Source: Anisus vortex
Taxonomy: Eukaryota > Mollusca > Gastropoda > Planorbidae
Direction: 5' to 3'
DNA length: 64,000 bases
Assembly: GCA_949126835.1 (NCBI GenBank)
Contig: CASBPS010000048.1
Location: 1,067,501-1,131,500, forward strand
A model generated the notes under the pieces. That model saw only the letters and a list, made by a program, of their open reading frames with translations, searched no databases and was not told where the DNA came from. Positions 21,180 through 30,680 of this stretch are shown here, one piece after another. Made by a program: the position numbers and the translations under genes. The number at the start of each line of letters is the position of its first letter. The stretch's first letter is position 1.

Positions 21180-21857
21180 TGTCATGTATATTGTTTTTCC
21201 AAGAATTGGAACACGCAATGTTTATGCCTCTCTCTCTCTCTCTTTTCTTACTACAAACAATATTAGGACGTTTAGTAGGAAAACAAATGGTTCTAGGTAA
21301 TGTTGGAATTCTGTGTTGATCTCAAATTCTCAGAGTCTGGGAACGACTCATTATTTAATAGGGGAAGTTCCTATCGTTTTTTTAATGAGTTTTGTAATGA
21401 TACCATGATTTTCACCCCTACTGGTAATGGGTCTATCCCTTGCACCACTCGGATAGTATTTAATGATTTGTTTTGTCTGAAAGACAGAGAGTTTCAAAAT
21501 ATGTTCCTTTGAGAACGTTTGTGTTTGCACTATTTTATTCTAACTGTACATAATAGATATATTGTATATATTGAACATACCACCTGAAATAAACTATCAA
21601 CAACAGTTACACTGAAGCTTCCTTTTCAAGTTACTATTCTATTGTGTTGTATGCATTACTATAAGATTTATCTACTACTCTAATGTACAAGACAGGAAAT
21701 GTTGGAATACAAATACTGAATTTGTGCCCAGGACTATAAGAAGAGTTCGTGTAATACTGAAACATAAATACAAATAATTAAAGTCTCCCCTAGGACTAAC
21801 GAGAATTATCAGCAAGATCTACACAGCTCTGGCCACAAGGGGATTGTGGACGTAACA
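21180..21857 (+). mobile_element. Left LTR of Gypsy element 2
   Basis: tgtcatgtatattg ... ggacgtaaca, with a CT microsatellite at 21228-21246 and cctgaaataaactatc as the poly(A)-signal region. Confidence 0.9.
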
Positions 21858-21862
21858 AAATG

Positions 21863-21880
21863 TGGGGGCTCGTCCGGGAT
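21863..21880 (+). promoter_or_regulatory. Primer binding site, tRNA-Pro, perfect 18 nt
   Basis: tgggggctcgtccgggat, 5 nt after the LTR, complementary to a tRNA-Pro 3' end. It is the same 18-nt site used by tRNA-Pro-primed gammaretroviruses. A diverged partial repeat of the region follows at 21895-21990 (gatttgagttctacttttc words). Confidence 0.85.
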
Positions 21881-22277
21881 ATTTGAGTTCTACTTTTCCT
21901 GACCTAGGATTGACAAAATTTGGTGGTCTCGTTCGGTAGATTTGAGTTCTACTTTTCTTGATCTGGGATTGGAAAAAATTTGTTGATCTCGTCTGGAAAA
22001 TTTGAGTTATATTTTTTCCTGACCTATAAATATTTTGTGACATTAGTAGTACTGAGAGCGGCATATTTGTGTTTCTTTTTCTAGGACTGTGAAACTATTC
22101 TTTTTTAAAAAGAGGAGCAAACTGGTTTGCGTATTTATTCCTTGGAAAGTGTGAAGATTCCACGAAGTGTGTAATATTATATTGTGCAAATTTCTGGACA
22201 AATCGTAAGTTGGAACTTTATATTTTATTATACAATATATACAACTCTACTATCACAAATATTTCGAACGCTATACT

Positions 22278-23564
22278 ATGGCTTCGAATATATCAAGTGA
22301 GGAACTTAATGCCATGTCATTTGCTGAACTAATAGAATTAGCTGAGTCCTTTGGGATTGAGGCAGGACAGGCAAGACCCAATCGTAATCGTTTGATTAAA
22401 GAAATTATGACATGTTTGAACGGACAGAATGCCATGAACACTGGTAATGTAGTTGAAGTGGGACAGAACGATATCAATGAAGGTTGTGTAGCTCCCAGTG
22501 GGGGCGAGGTAATTGCCCACGGAGACAAGGTAAGAAATATGTCATCTAGATCATCAAACAATGATGAAGATGAAGGGTTGAGTGAAAACCTAAAATTCCA
22601 ATTAGCTATGAAGAGAATGAAATTAGAAAGTATGGAAAGGAGAGAATTGGAAAGAATTAGGATAGAAATTAAAAGCAGAGAAAGGATAGAGATGGCACGC
22701 ATGAACAGACCTGACCATCGTAGGGACAGCAACGGTATGGATATCAGTGCAATGAAGCAACACTTGCCTATATTCAGAGAAGAAGATGTTCAAGATTTAT
22801 TTTTGCTTTTTGAGAGGATAGCTTTAGATTATCAGTTCCCTGATGATAAGATGGCTTTATTGTTAAGGTCAACTCTCAACAAAGGAAAAGCATTGGACGT
22901 AGTGTTGAGTTTAACACCCGAGGAAATAAATGACTATGAAGTAATCAAAGATAGGGTGCTAAAAAGTTATTCCCTGACACCAGAAAAATATAGAAAGCTA
23001 TTTAGAGACAGAAAGAAGGCATATGATCAAACTCATGTAGACTTTTTGAGACAAAAGGAGAAAATGTTAGAACAGTGGCTAAGGTCACAGAATGTAAGTG
23101 AGTTTGATAAACTCAAGAACCTAATATTGTTTGAGGAATTCAATGATTGTATTCGAGTGGATATTAAAACCCACATCTCAGACCGAGGGGTTGAAGATGT
23201 GCATGAAGCTGCTAGATTGGCAGATAACTATGCCATAATTCACGCCAGCATAAAGCCATATTATGCTGACAAACCCAAAGTGCACAAACCAGAGCCCAAG
23301 GAGGCTAGTAAACCAAAAGAGACAAGTGAAAACAATAATAAGAACAGTGGTGTAAATAATAATAGTAACTTAGTTCATTTCAGGAAGCAGACAGATGTAA
23401 ATAAAACAAAGGTGGTATGTTTCAATTGCAAGAAAGAGGGCCACATGAAGAAAGATTGTTGGATCCTTACCAAGAAGCAAGGTGCTATTCTACACTGTGC
23501 CAGAGTGCAGAAAGACAGCAATGCAGGAAAAGAAGTCGGTAAAGACTCCTGCTACGCCGTGTAG
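22278..23564 (+). CDS. Gag of Gypsy element 2, intact
   Basis: 428 residues. The N-terminus (1-60) carries an acidic helix region. Residues about 100-145 are a charged coiled coil (KRMKLESMERRELERIR). Residues about 155-330 are capsid-like, with NDYEVIKDRVLKSYSLTPEKYRKLF as in element 1. A Lys/Asn-rich linker precedes a CCHC knuckle at C381, C384, H389, C394 (CFNCKKEGHMKKDC). The start ATG is the first in the frame after the leader. Its 3' end overlaps the pol ORF by 83 bp in another frame. It is the homologue of the gag at 6765. Confidence 0.85.
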   Translation: MASNISSEELNAMSFAELIELAESFGIEAGQARPNRNRLIKEIMTCLNGQNAMNTGNVVEVGQNDINEGCVAPSGGEVIAHGDKVRNMSSRSSNNDEDEGLSENLKFQLAMKRMKLESMERRELERIRIEIKSRERIEMARMNRPDHRRDSNGMDISAMKQHLPIFREEDVQDLFLLFERIALDYQFPDDKMALLLRSTLNKGKALDVVLSLTPEEINDYEVIKDRVLKSYSLTPEKYRKLFRDRKKAYDQTHVDFLRQKEKMLEQWLRSQNVSEFDKLKNLILFEEFNDCIRVDIKTHISDRGVEDVHEAARLADNYAIIHASIKPYYADKPKVHKPEPKEASKPKETSENNNKNSGVNNNSNLVHFRKQTDVNKTKVVCFNCKKEGHMKKDCWILTKKQGAILHCARVQKDSNAGKEVGKDSCYAV

Positions 23565-25473
23565 TGCAACGAAAGATGTGTTTGTCTGTTCTGAAGACAC
23601 ACATGCGAATGAAACAGTGATAACAGAAACACCTGACATCGATTTAAGTGCTACGTTCTTTGCTGAACTAACAACTGGTGATGCAACCGAGAACGATAAC
23701 ATTTTGTCACCAAAGCAGAAATTGGTGAAAGAACAATTGAATGACGAAGTAATAATGCAACTCAGAATGAAAGCTGTTGATGAAAAGACTGCAGATGCAA
23801 TGGCGGAATGTTTCTACTTGAAAGATGAAGTGTTGATGAGAAAGTCGAAACCGCTCAACTCAGGTACAAACGAGTGGGACAGTATTCACCAGATTGTAAT
23901 ACCTAAGTGCTATCGTCAAGATATACTGCGTATGGCGCATGATCTTCCTTTCGCTGGTCACATGGGAGTCCGAAAAACGCACCACCGTATCCTCCCTTAC
24001 TTCTACTGGCCAGGACTGAGAAGAGATGTCGAACAATACTGCAAGACTTGCCACGTATGCCAAATGGTAGGACGTCCTAACCAACGAATTCCTGTCGCTC
24101 CACTCCAGCCGATACCAGCGTTCGACGAACCATTCAGTCATATACTCATTGATTGCGTGGGCCCGTTGCCGAAAACAAAAGCCGGTTTTCAATACCTGCT
24201 CACAGTCATGTGTTCATCCACTCGCTTCCCGGAAGCCATTCCGTTGCGGAACATAACAACAGTGAAGGTGGTAGACGCCCTGACAAATTTCTTCACACGT
24301 TATGGCCTACCGAAGACAGTACAGTCCGACCAGGGGACTAACTTTACTTCGAACATTTTCAAACAAGTCATGGAACAATTAGGGATAAGCCATAGGCTAT
24401 CAAGTGCCTATCATCCTAAGAGCCAGGGAGCTCTAGAAAGGTTTCATCAGATATTAAAATCGATGCTTAAAAAGTACTGTTATGAAAACGAGAAAGACTG
24501 GGATAAGGGTGTGCCTTATGTACTGTTCGCTGCAAGGGAGGCCACTCAGGAATCCCTGGGGTTTAGCCCATTCGAACTTGTGTATGGACACTCAGTCAGA
24601 GGTCCGTTGAAACTTCTACATGAAACTTGGCTAACGGACAGTGAACCGATTGGACTTTTGTCATATGTAGATAAATTTAAAAATAGGCTTTATCCTGCTT
24701 TTAACCATGTGAAGATTCATTTTCCACAGATGCAGGAGCGTATGAGACAGAACTATGACCGTAAAGCTACAGCTAGAACTTTTGCACCAGGTGACAAAGT
24801 TCTTGTGTTTCTACCTTTGCAAAATCAGCCTTTAAGTGGAAAGTTTAGTGGACCCTATGAGATAGAGTCAAAGCTTGGCGAGGTCAATTATTTGATAAAG
24901 ACTCCTGACCGGAGACAAAAACAGAGGGTATGCCATATTAATTTACTTAAGCCCTATGTTTCCAGGGAAAAGAGTAAACCATGGGAGGTCCCCATGATTT
25001 CATTAGCTAGGGTCCCGACGGATTTATCTAGGATAGAATATAAGTTTGCAGAAAATAAACTTGATAATACAGATGCCCTTAAGAGTTTAGATACAAGGCT
25101 AGAACATCTTCCGGTAGAAGATAAGGAGAAGATTATAGAGCTGGTACATGAAAATAAGTCAATGTTTACAAATGTTCCCAGTAGGACACATGTCATAGAG
25201 CACGATGTAGTGTTAACCGAGGGTGCCAGGTCTATTAAACAGCATCCATTTGACCCCATCAGACCTGAGCATATTAAATTAGATGTAAAGTATATGTTAG
25301 AAGATGACATAGGAGAAAAATGTGATAGCAAATGGTCTACACCCTGTGTGATCGTACCAAAAGCCGACCACACACTGCAGTTTTATAGAGACCCTGGGAA
25401 ATTAAGTAATTTGACAAAGACCGACTGGTATCCCATTCCCCGTATCATCGACAAGATAGAGACAAGGTCATAA
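23482..25473 (+). CDS. Pol of Gypsy element 2: integrase then truncated reverse transcriptase
   Basis: 663 residues. Residues about 80-110 match the linker after the protease in element 1, so the protease itself is deleted. Integrase: an H2C2 zinc finger (H153, GHMG, then C190 and C193), the catalytic triad D224, D283, E319 (DD35E; SDQGTNF, GALERF), and a GPY module (G457-P458-Y459 in FSGPYEIE, VCHINLLKPY). After a linker, RT starts near residue 588 (HPFDPIRPEHIK, KWSTPCVIVPK, DWYPIPRIIDKIE) and stops before the catalytic YxDD. The order integrase-RT in a Ty3/Gypsy protein marks the Gmr1-like group. Upstream overlap with gag suggests expression by frameshift. Confidence 0.9.
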   Translation: MLFYTVPECRKTAMQEKKSVKTPATPCSATKDVFVCSEDTHANETVITETPDIDLSATFFAELTTGDATENDNILSPKQKLVKEQLNDEVIMQLRMKAVDEKTADAMAECFYLKDEVLMRKSKPLNSGTNEWDSIHQIVIPKCYRQDILRMAHDLPFAGHMGVRKTHHRILPYFYWPGLRRDVEQYCKTCHVCQMVGRPNQRIPVAPLQPIPAFDEPFSHILIDCVGPLPKTKAGFQYLLTVMCSSTRFPEAIPLRNITTVKVVDALTNFFTRYGLPKTVQSDQGTNFTSNIFKQVMEQLGISHRLSSAYHPKSQGALERFHQILKSMLKKYCYENEKDWDKGVPYVLFAAREATQESLGFSPFELVYGHSVRGPLKLLHETWLTDSEPIGLLSYVDKFKNRLYPAFNHVKIHFPQMQERMRQNYDRKATARTFAPGDKVLVFLPLQNQPLSGKFSGPYEIESKLGEVNYLIKTPDRRQKQRVCHINLLKPYVSREKSKPWEVPMISLARVPTDLSRIEYKFAENKLDNTDALKSLDTRLEHLPVEDKEKIIELVHENKSMFTNVPSRTHVIEHDVVLTEGARSIKQHPFDPIRPEHIKLDVKYMLEDDIGEKCDSKWSTPCVIVPKADHTLQFYRDPGKLSNLTKTDWYPIPRIIDKIETRS

Positions 25474-25505
25474 CTGATACTCTATCTCGGGTGCTACATG
25501 ATTGA
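25473..25505 (+). pseudogene. RNase H C-terminal remnant and pol stop
   Basis: One frame on from pol, TDTLSRVLHD and a tga follow. (A)DxLSR is the usual end of the Gypsy RNase H domain. The rest of RT/RNase H is therefore deleted between about 25465 and 25473, and in the intact parent pol ended right after RNase H. Confidence 0.65.
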
Positions 25506-26740
25506 CTGAATAACCCCATACTTCTTTTTCAGATCATCTCACTTATTCATTTAAGAATGTGTCATGATAACCTATCATTCGTTTGAATTTTGATTATGGA
25601 ATACCTATAGAATACTTGTATCATACAGAAGTCAAGTCTTTTGAAAGTATTAATAATTCTTATAATCATGTATAATATTGATGTTCTGATATATTTTAAA
25701 TTCATTTGATTATGGAAAAGAAATTCCATTTAAATGTTGATGCATGATGCAATAAATATATAATATGCACGTATTTACTTGATATGGATGGATAAAAGTA
25801 ATTGTCATCACATGCAATTAAGTGGGAAAACTTTGAGCTAGTTGATTTATTATCTTGTTTTATTTTAGTTAATGAATGGAACTAAATAATAATATGTACA
25901 ATTTTTATCTTAGAAAGAGATGTAATATCAATTGGTATAAATTAATAGATAATATTGGAAATCTATTGCTAAATTGTTATATCATGGTAATAGAATGGGA
26001 AAAACTAGTGGATATTCACTATGTTGTATATAGGTTGTTATATATTCCATATATCCGGGAATGGAGGGAAACAAAGGTACCTAAAGGTGGGCACTCATTC
26101 ATCCCTGAACAAACTTTTATATTAAACTTTCAAATTTGCCAAAAACGCATAATAGTGGATTACATTTTAACATTGAGATTACTGTAGTAATCGTAACTAG
26201 AGCGTATTTTCTCCTCATATTTGAGAAAAGGGGAAGTATCATCATCTTAGGTATGAACCCTGTTAATGTCAAGTTGACACTGTAATTTAAATGGGAAGTA
26301 ACCTATAGTTTGATTCGAGTTATGTATTACTTATCTTTTGGTTGGTATATTAAAAGTAAACTGTTGAAAATTGACAGAGTTTGAGCAATGTTATATTTGT
26401 TTAAATAGATTAAGACTTTTTGCAAATTTTTGGTGGAAAACCACACAACTGTACATAGTTAAAATAACAATGACTAGAATATTTTTGAATTATTTGTACT
26501 TGTTGAGACATTAGTTAATATTAATATTAACGGGGAAATATTTGTCCATCACGTTATAATCACAATTACCATTGGGTAGTGACACTTTTTATAATTTAGT
26601 TGTGCCAGTGAGCCATGTTTGCTTAAATTGTCTTATAATCTTCCATTGATTGATGGTTGTTAAAACGATAGTGTTAAGTACGAAAAATGTACCATGTTGA
26701 GTATTACTTGGGTAATTATGGTACATTATTTCTTTCATTG
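25506..26740 (+). other. Long 3' untranslated region of Gypsy element 2
   Basis: 1.2 kb of AT-rich sequence between the pol stop and the right LTR. Only motif-free ORFs (for example 25876-26187) are present. A GC-poor envelope-like gene was looked for and not seen. Confidence 0.55.
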
Positions 26741-26750
26741 GGTGGGGGCG
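26739..26750 (+). promoter_or_regulatory. Polypurine-type tract before right LTR
   Basis: gggtgggggcg directly precedes TGTCATG. It is interrupted by t and c, so a weak tract. Confidence 0.45.
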
Positions 26751-27425
26751 TGTCATGTATATTGTTTTTCCAAGAATTGGAACACGCAATGTTTATTCCT
26801 CTCTCTCTCTCTTTTCTTACTACACACAATATTAGGACGTTTAGTAGGAAAACAAAAGGTTCTAGGTAATGTTGGGATTCTGTGTTGATCTCAAATTCTC
26901 AGAGTCTGGGAACGACTCATTATTTAATAGGGGAAGTTCCTATCGTTTTTGTTATGAGTTTTGTAATGATACCATGATTTTCACCCCTACTGGTAATGGG
27001 TCTATCCCTTGCACCACTCGGATAGTATTTAATGATTTGTTTTGTCTGAAAGACAGAGAGTTTAAAATATGTTCCTTTGAGAACGTTTGTGTTTGCACTA
27101 TTTTATTCTAACTGTACATAATAGATATATTGTATATATTGATCATACCACCTGAAATAAACTATCAACAACAGTTACACTGAAGCTTCCTTGTCAAGTT
27201 ACTATTCTATTGTGTTGTATGCATTACTATAAGATTTATCTACTACTCTAATGTACAAGACAGGAAATGTTGGAATACAAATACTGAATTTGTGCCCAGG
27301 ACTATAAGAAGAGTTCGTGTAATACTGAAACATAAATACTAATAATTAAAGTCTCCCCTAGGACTAACGAGAATTATCAGCAAGATCTACACAGCTCTGG
27401 CCACAAGGGGATTGTGGACGTAACA
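26751..27425 (+). mobile_element. Right LTR of Gypsy element 2
   Basis: About ten substitutions and small indels relative to the left LTR, suggesting recent insertion. Confidence 0.9.
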
Positions 27426-27521
27426 ATATACATAAAAAGTACTTAAAATTTAAAAACTTTTTGTAATTGCGTCATTGTAATTTGATAAAAATGAACTATT
27501 TTATATAGACTCTATTTATAT

Positions 27522-28142
27522 TGTTACGAATGTCGGTCATAGATGAATGACGTACTAAGGCATTGACCTCTTAACAAGTGCGTATTAGAGTCCAAGGTTT
27601 GACCTTTCTGCTCTGAGAGCAGTTTAAATAAAATAATTCGTCCAACCCCGTGGAAATTGAAGATTAGATTCTGGATCGCAGTAGCCTATTAGAGCCGTGA
27701 TTTGAAATGCGTATTAGGACCCTGTAGAATCTTCGATAATAGTTTTCTTTGTAAAGTCCCTACCTCCTTAAAGTTAGTTTAGTTTGAAAGTTTGTAGAGA
27801 GAAGTCGCTATATTGATACTTGTATATTTTATGTCATTTTATGAAACTCTTATATTGGCCACCTGTTGAGGCATTTACTTATAGTTTATCTTGAGTCTAC
27901 AATTTAAATAAAATTGTTTATTCAACAACTGGAGTTCTTTTTATCTATCATTGTTGAGAAAGGTGTTGAAGATAATTATACTGAATATAACTACATTACT
28001 GCATAGACCTGTCAGTCAAGGAACCCCTAGCTTGGGCTACAGATTAGCAGAATCTAGAGACTTCTAATAAAGATACAACTATATTCATAGAATCCGATTT
28101 AACGAGTCGTAATAATAGTCATCATAGAGACAATCCATAACA
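27522..28142 (+). mobile_element. Solo LTR of Gypsy element 1 family
   Basis: 621 bp, TGTTACG...ATAACA, closely similar to 5973-6593. Flanked by atat on both sides (27518-27521 and 28143-28146). No gag or primer site follows, so this is a solo LTR left by recombination. Confidence 0.9.
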
Positions 28143-28325
28143 ATATACTCTCTTATTATTGTAAGTTTTAATAAGTACCGGATTCATTTCTTTGTCAAGT
28201 CAAAAGATGAAATGGTTGATCATTTTTCTCCATAATTCTTTGAATACCACATGAAAGATAAGCTTATATTATATGTTAACTGAGTAAGTACTTTTAAGTA
28301 TATATGTATTATTTAGACACTAATT
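28143..28325 (+). repeat. Dispersed repeat, copy 2 (pair with 17926-18080)
   Basis: Shares agtcaaaaga, tttgaataccacat, ttatattat and tattatttagaca in order with copy 1. The solo LTR sits at its left edge. Confidence 0.5.
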
Positions 28326-28594
28326 TATACTAATTAAGCCACAATGTTAATTTATTAAATACGTGGCGTGCCGTGTAACAGTAAAAATTCCGCAACTAGG
28401 ATTATCCACTGCGGTTCCCCTAAGGATAATTATTGTGTTGGCTCGCCCGTAAACCTGCACTGTCACCCGGTAGCACAAGTCCTATAATATAAATACAGGC
28501 GACCAGGCACCGGGTGGTTCTCGAGACGGAGTTGCTGCGTTCATTGCTGTCCCCCATGCGTTCGCCCGCCGGTGTATTCTTAATGGGAACGTAT

Positions 28595-29115
28595 CATCGG
28601 TTTACACACTTTGCCAGTCTTTGAGGCCCACATCTCCTTCCTCACCAAAACCTGCTTCTTCCGCATGCGTCGTAATGCCGCCATCCGTCGCTATCTCACC
28701 CAGGAAGCTTGTCATCTCTCTACTCTAATCCCTCTTTGATTATTGTAATTCGCTATTTTCTGGCCTCTCGGTGTCCTCCATTTAGGGTCAAACTTGTGTG
28801 CAGGACTGTGCTGCCCGACTAGTCCTCAATAAGAAGAAATCAACTTATAGCCTATCACTAGTCTGCTCTGATCTCTGCACTGGCTACCCATCAACTACCG
28901 GATCTCCTAAAAGCTGGCTTCTTTCTGCTACAAGTGCCTTAATGAATCCGCCCCAGATTACATTCGCTCCTGTCTCAAGCTATACGCCCAATCCTGTCCA
29001 CTTTGCTCGGCTTCTGACCAACTGAATCTTTGGATCCCTCGTACGAAGCTAGTGTCAGCTGACCAGCGTGCATTCTCCTACGCGGATACGTCCGCCTGGA
29101 ATCCCCTATGCCACT
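28595..29115 (+). pseudogene. CR1/L2-type LINE, RT C-terminal relic
   Basis: Frameshifted pieces read FDYCNSLFSGL, CAARLVLNKKKST, CYKCLNESAPDYIRSCLKLY, APNPVHFARLL and IPRTKLVSADQRAFSYAD...SAWNPL. This is the end region of CR1/L2 RT ORFs, the same style as the intact ORF at 37350-39038. Several frame breaks and a stop after LLTN make it non-functional. 28326-28594 upstream is GC-richer without a recognised feature. Confidence 0.75.
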
Positions 29116-29728
29116 ATATATATCACAACAACTATCGAAATGTTATGAGACATCCAGTGGTCACTTACACAGAAATGGGTGATTTTATTTTTGCTAGCCC
29201 TGTCTAAACTAAGTATATCTATGATGTATTTACATTTTTCACTTACATAGACATAGAAAATTTTTAACATATAATTATATATTTTCTAACCTACATACAT
29301 TTGTTTACATATTTAGTATTGTATTTCTCTATTTCTTAAAGTTTCCAAATGAAAAATTTACAGAAAGAAGACAACAATGAATAGAAAATGTCGGTATTGA
29401 GAATGAAAATGTGAGAATTACTACACGTAGGCTACTTGTTCACTGCATTTCGAAGAAAACATGTTTGGCAGATATGGAAAGCAAACAAGATTATTAAAAA
29501 ATGCTGTACCAACCCCTTTTAAGCTGAATAAACAAAATGTAGTATGTTTAATTTTTCATTTTATTAATATACACATGTTATTATTTAACAAAAACATATA
29601 AATATTTATAAAATTATTTTCGAATGCTGGTACTTTAATGCACCACTGAACCAGTTGGCCTAACAATGATATTTATACAACCCCTGACAGAGTTAAGTTA
29701 TCGTAAGAGGTTGTGTGACTGTATAACG
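29116..29728. other. AT-rich intergenic stretch
   Basis: No motif-bearing ORF or named repeat was seen. Confidence 0.4.
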
Positions 29729-29736
29729 GATATGCA

Positions 29737-29962
29737 CAGTGGCGTATTTAAGCATGTTCCACGTGTTCCTTTGGAACAGGGGCCGCCACACAAAAGGGGG
29801 GCTCACACACATAAAAAGAAAATATTTTTTGTGACATCCCCATTTTTTCCCCTACAATATTAATCGCTTCAGTGCAAGCTTGCTAAGCGCAACATAGAAT
29901 TTATGATTTTTAAAAACGTTATATTAATTAACAGAGGCCCCACAATCTTAAATACGGCCCTG
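29737..29962. mobile_element. hAT MITE, 226 bp, second terminal type
   Basis: Termini cagtggcgtatttaagc and cttaaatacggccctg are inverted copies. The flanks gatatgca (29729-29736) and gatatgta (29963-29970) form an 8-bp duplication with one mismatch. Confidence 0.85.
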
Positions 29963-29970
29963 GATATGTA

Positions 29971-30530
29971 AACAATGTCCTATAAATACTGGATAAGAGA
30001 CAAGACCTAGGCTACTAAACATGAACGGAACAAGCAAACCCATGTAATGCCATTGCGATATTGCATGTACCTAAATTCATCGCATGCCTCTGCTTTAATC
30101 TCCTGCACCAGTGGCATGTTATGCTATTATAATTTAGTCCAATAGAGAAATACCAGAGGGATACATAGCTTATTTGAATCATGGACTCAAAACGGATCAG
30201 TATCGAAAAGGCTTTTAATCCATTCATGAGCGCGCTGATAATATTACATTATGTATGATAATATATTTTGGTATGTGTTCAAAATTTTTCTTTTTTTTGT
30301 AATACTTTCAGCTATTAAATTTAGTATGCTCAGTGCGCTCTTGGAATATATTGCAGTGGCAATTGTATTGGTATGTAAGGCACACAGCCACTAGCCAAAA
30401 AAAAAAGGTCTTTAAGCTCTTTCTAAAATACTGTTTTTGTCTCAGATTCGCTCAGTGTATGAGGCAAGCTGTTATAGAAGGAGACACTATAGTGTAGGTC
30501 AGTATAGGAAGGGTTAACAAACCGTGTCTG
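29971..30530. other. Stretch downstream of NDK exon 6, next exon not found
   Basis: On the minus strand an exon completing the second NDK domain (Gly-Pro loop, Asn-x-x-His-Gly) would be expected near here; none is recognisable. tatgctcagtgcgctc at 30328 matches the 3' end of the LINE at 37.3 kb. Confidence 0.4.
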
Positions 30531-30535
30531 CATAC

Positions 30536-30680
30536 CTGCTCATCAAATCAACAAGGGTATAAAAAAATCCAAACTGTTCATGCTCCTTGTAAAATTCTGC
30601 AGCCTGCTCCTTAGTGAGCTGAATTTCTTTCATCATCAATATCTTCAGATCCAATTTTATAATGGCAGTGATAATTTCAT
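30536..30680 (-). CDS. NDK gene exon 6 of 6 found
   Basis: Acceptor attcctttgcag, donor gtatgc. Encodes DEIITAIIKLDLKILMMKEI, then QLTKEQAAEFYKEHEQFG and FFYTLVDLMS. The second half of domain 2 should follow in a further exon. Confidence 0.85.

Larger units (their letters stand above)
21180..27425 (+). mobile_element. Gmr1-like Ty3/Gypsy element 2, complete ends, partly deleted
   Basis: LTRs of 678 and 675 bp (21180-21857, 26751-27425), by eye about 98% identical. The flanks are atat (21176-21179) and atat (27426-27429), a 4-bp target duplication. It contains a tRNA-Pro primer site, gag, and a pol ORF in which integrase precedes RT. The protease and most of RT/RNase H are deleted. It sits only 26 bp after element 3. 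Confidence 0.95.

Noticed and set aside
25876..26187. Possible envelope-like gene between pol and the right LTR of element 2
   Set aside because: 103-codon ORF without signal peptide, cysteine pattern or membrane anchor.
5973..28142. LTRs at 5973 and 27522 as the two ends of one 22-kb element
   Set aside because: The second copy has its own ATAT flanks on both sides, the first has acaca before it, and unrelated complete elements lie between.
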